NCBI GenBank assembly: GCA_019638395.1
Contig: JAHBTX010000003.1
Location: 62,001 to 126,000 of the forward strand
Reading direction: 5' to 3'
DNA from: Cyclobacteriaceae bacterium
GTDB taxonomy: Bacteria; Bacteroidota; Bacteroidia; Cytophagales; Cyclobacteriaceae
DNA length: 64,000 nucleotides
Shown: positions 63,975 through 64,000 of the stretch, piece by piece
Numbering within the stretch: the first letter of the stretch is position 1
Layout of the letters: each line of letters opens with the position of its first letter
Program-made: the position numbers and the translations under genes
The notes under the pieces: generated by a model
What the model was told of the DNA's origin: nothing
The model's database searches: none
The model's input: only the letters and a program-made list of their open reading frames with translations

Positions 63975-64000
63975 TCAGTAGCATGAATGAACCAAGCTGC

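Noticed and set aside
1-64000. CRISPR arrays, tRNA or rRNA genes, insertion sequences, prophage
   Set aside because: No regularly spaced repeats, cloverleaf-like sequences, transposase or phage structural genes were seen by eye on either strand; a formal tRNA scan was not possible.

Overview
The window looks like one chromosomal segment of a member of the Bacteroidota, most likely of the Cytophagales/Cytophagia type. The evidence is a DUF3467 gene between the rpoC end and rpsL, a str-type cluster lacking tuf (rpsL-rpsG-fusA-rpsJ), TonB receptors with carboxypeptidase-regulatory-like N-termini, FtsX/MacB-type permeases, and several promoters that fit the Bacteroidota pattern TTTG-N18-21-TAnnTTTG with few Shine-Dalgarno sequences. 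Base composition looks uniform, roughly low-to-mid 40s percent GC by eye. I see no rRNA, tRNA, CRISPR array, insertion sequence or prophage.

Layout. 1-4 kb: ribosomal/EF-G cluster closed by a strong terminator after rpsJ. 4-8.4 kb: TonB receptor, DUF2490 protein and TauE/SafE-type anion exporter in one operon. 8.4-9.8 kb: two convergent SET-domain genes and a small lipoprotein. 9.9-14.2 kb: a Phe/Tyr branch operon (prephenate dehydratase, aminotransferase, prephenate dehydrogenase, DAHP synthase/chorismate mutase), preceded by a leader peptide with eight consecutive Phe/Tyr codons and a terminator/antiterminator pair. This attenuator is the most striking regulatory structure in the window. 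14.2-16.2 kb: VanY-like peptidase and a broken methyltransferase-HNH endonuclease cassette. 16.4-29.2 kb: alpha-2-macroglobulin-like protein, small membrane protein, nitrilase-family amidase, subclass B1 metallo-beta-lactamase, a serine beta-lactamase-like fusion protein, an ArsC/Spx-like protein, an orphan SecA-like fragment and PBP1C.

29.2-31.8 kb: two tandem SPOR-OmpA proteins. 31.8-38.3 kb (minus strand): cystathionine beta-synthase-like enzyme, then EVE protein, two tandem paralogues of unknown function, pyrR and pyrB. 38.4-49.7 kb (plus strand): heptosyltransferase-like GT9, FtsX-type permease, Tet-type MFS transporter, an HTH-membrane regulator with a hydrolase and DUF998 protein, a JmjC/cupin protein and a frame-broken M16 peptidase. 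49.8-62.6 kb (minus strand): hydrolase relic, small outer-membrane protein, uvrB, aroE, DUF368 transporter, phosphosulfolactate synthase, TPR protein, epimerase, and an exopolysaccharide export set (PHP phosphatase, Wzc-like kinase, Wza-like exporter, GT4). 62.8-64 kb: hflX.

Many neighbours concern the cell envelope: peptidoglycan (VanY, PBP1C, beta-lactamase-like proteins), an A2M-like protease trap, SPOR-OmpA anchors, undecaprenyl-phosphate transport (DUF368 family), LPS-type glycosyl transfer and capsule export. Four single-base frame breaks occur, three of them within the methyltransferase-HNH cassette. They could be genuine decay or assembly errors, and read support would separate these.
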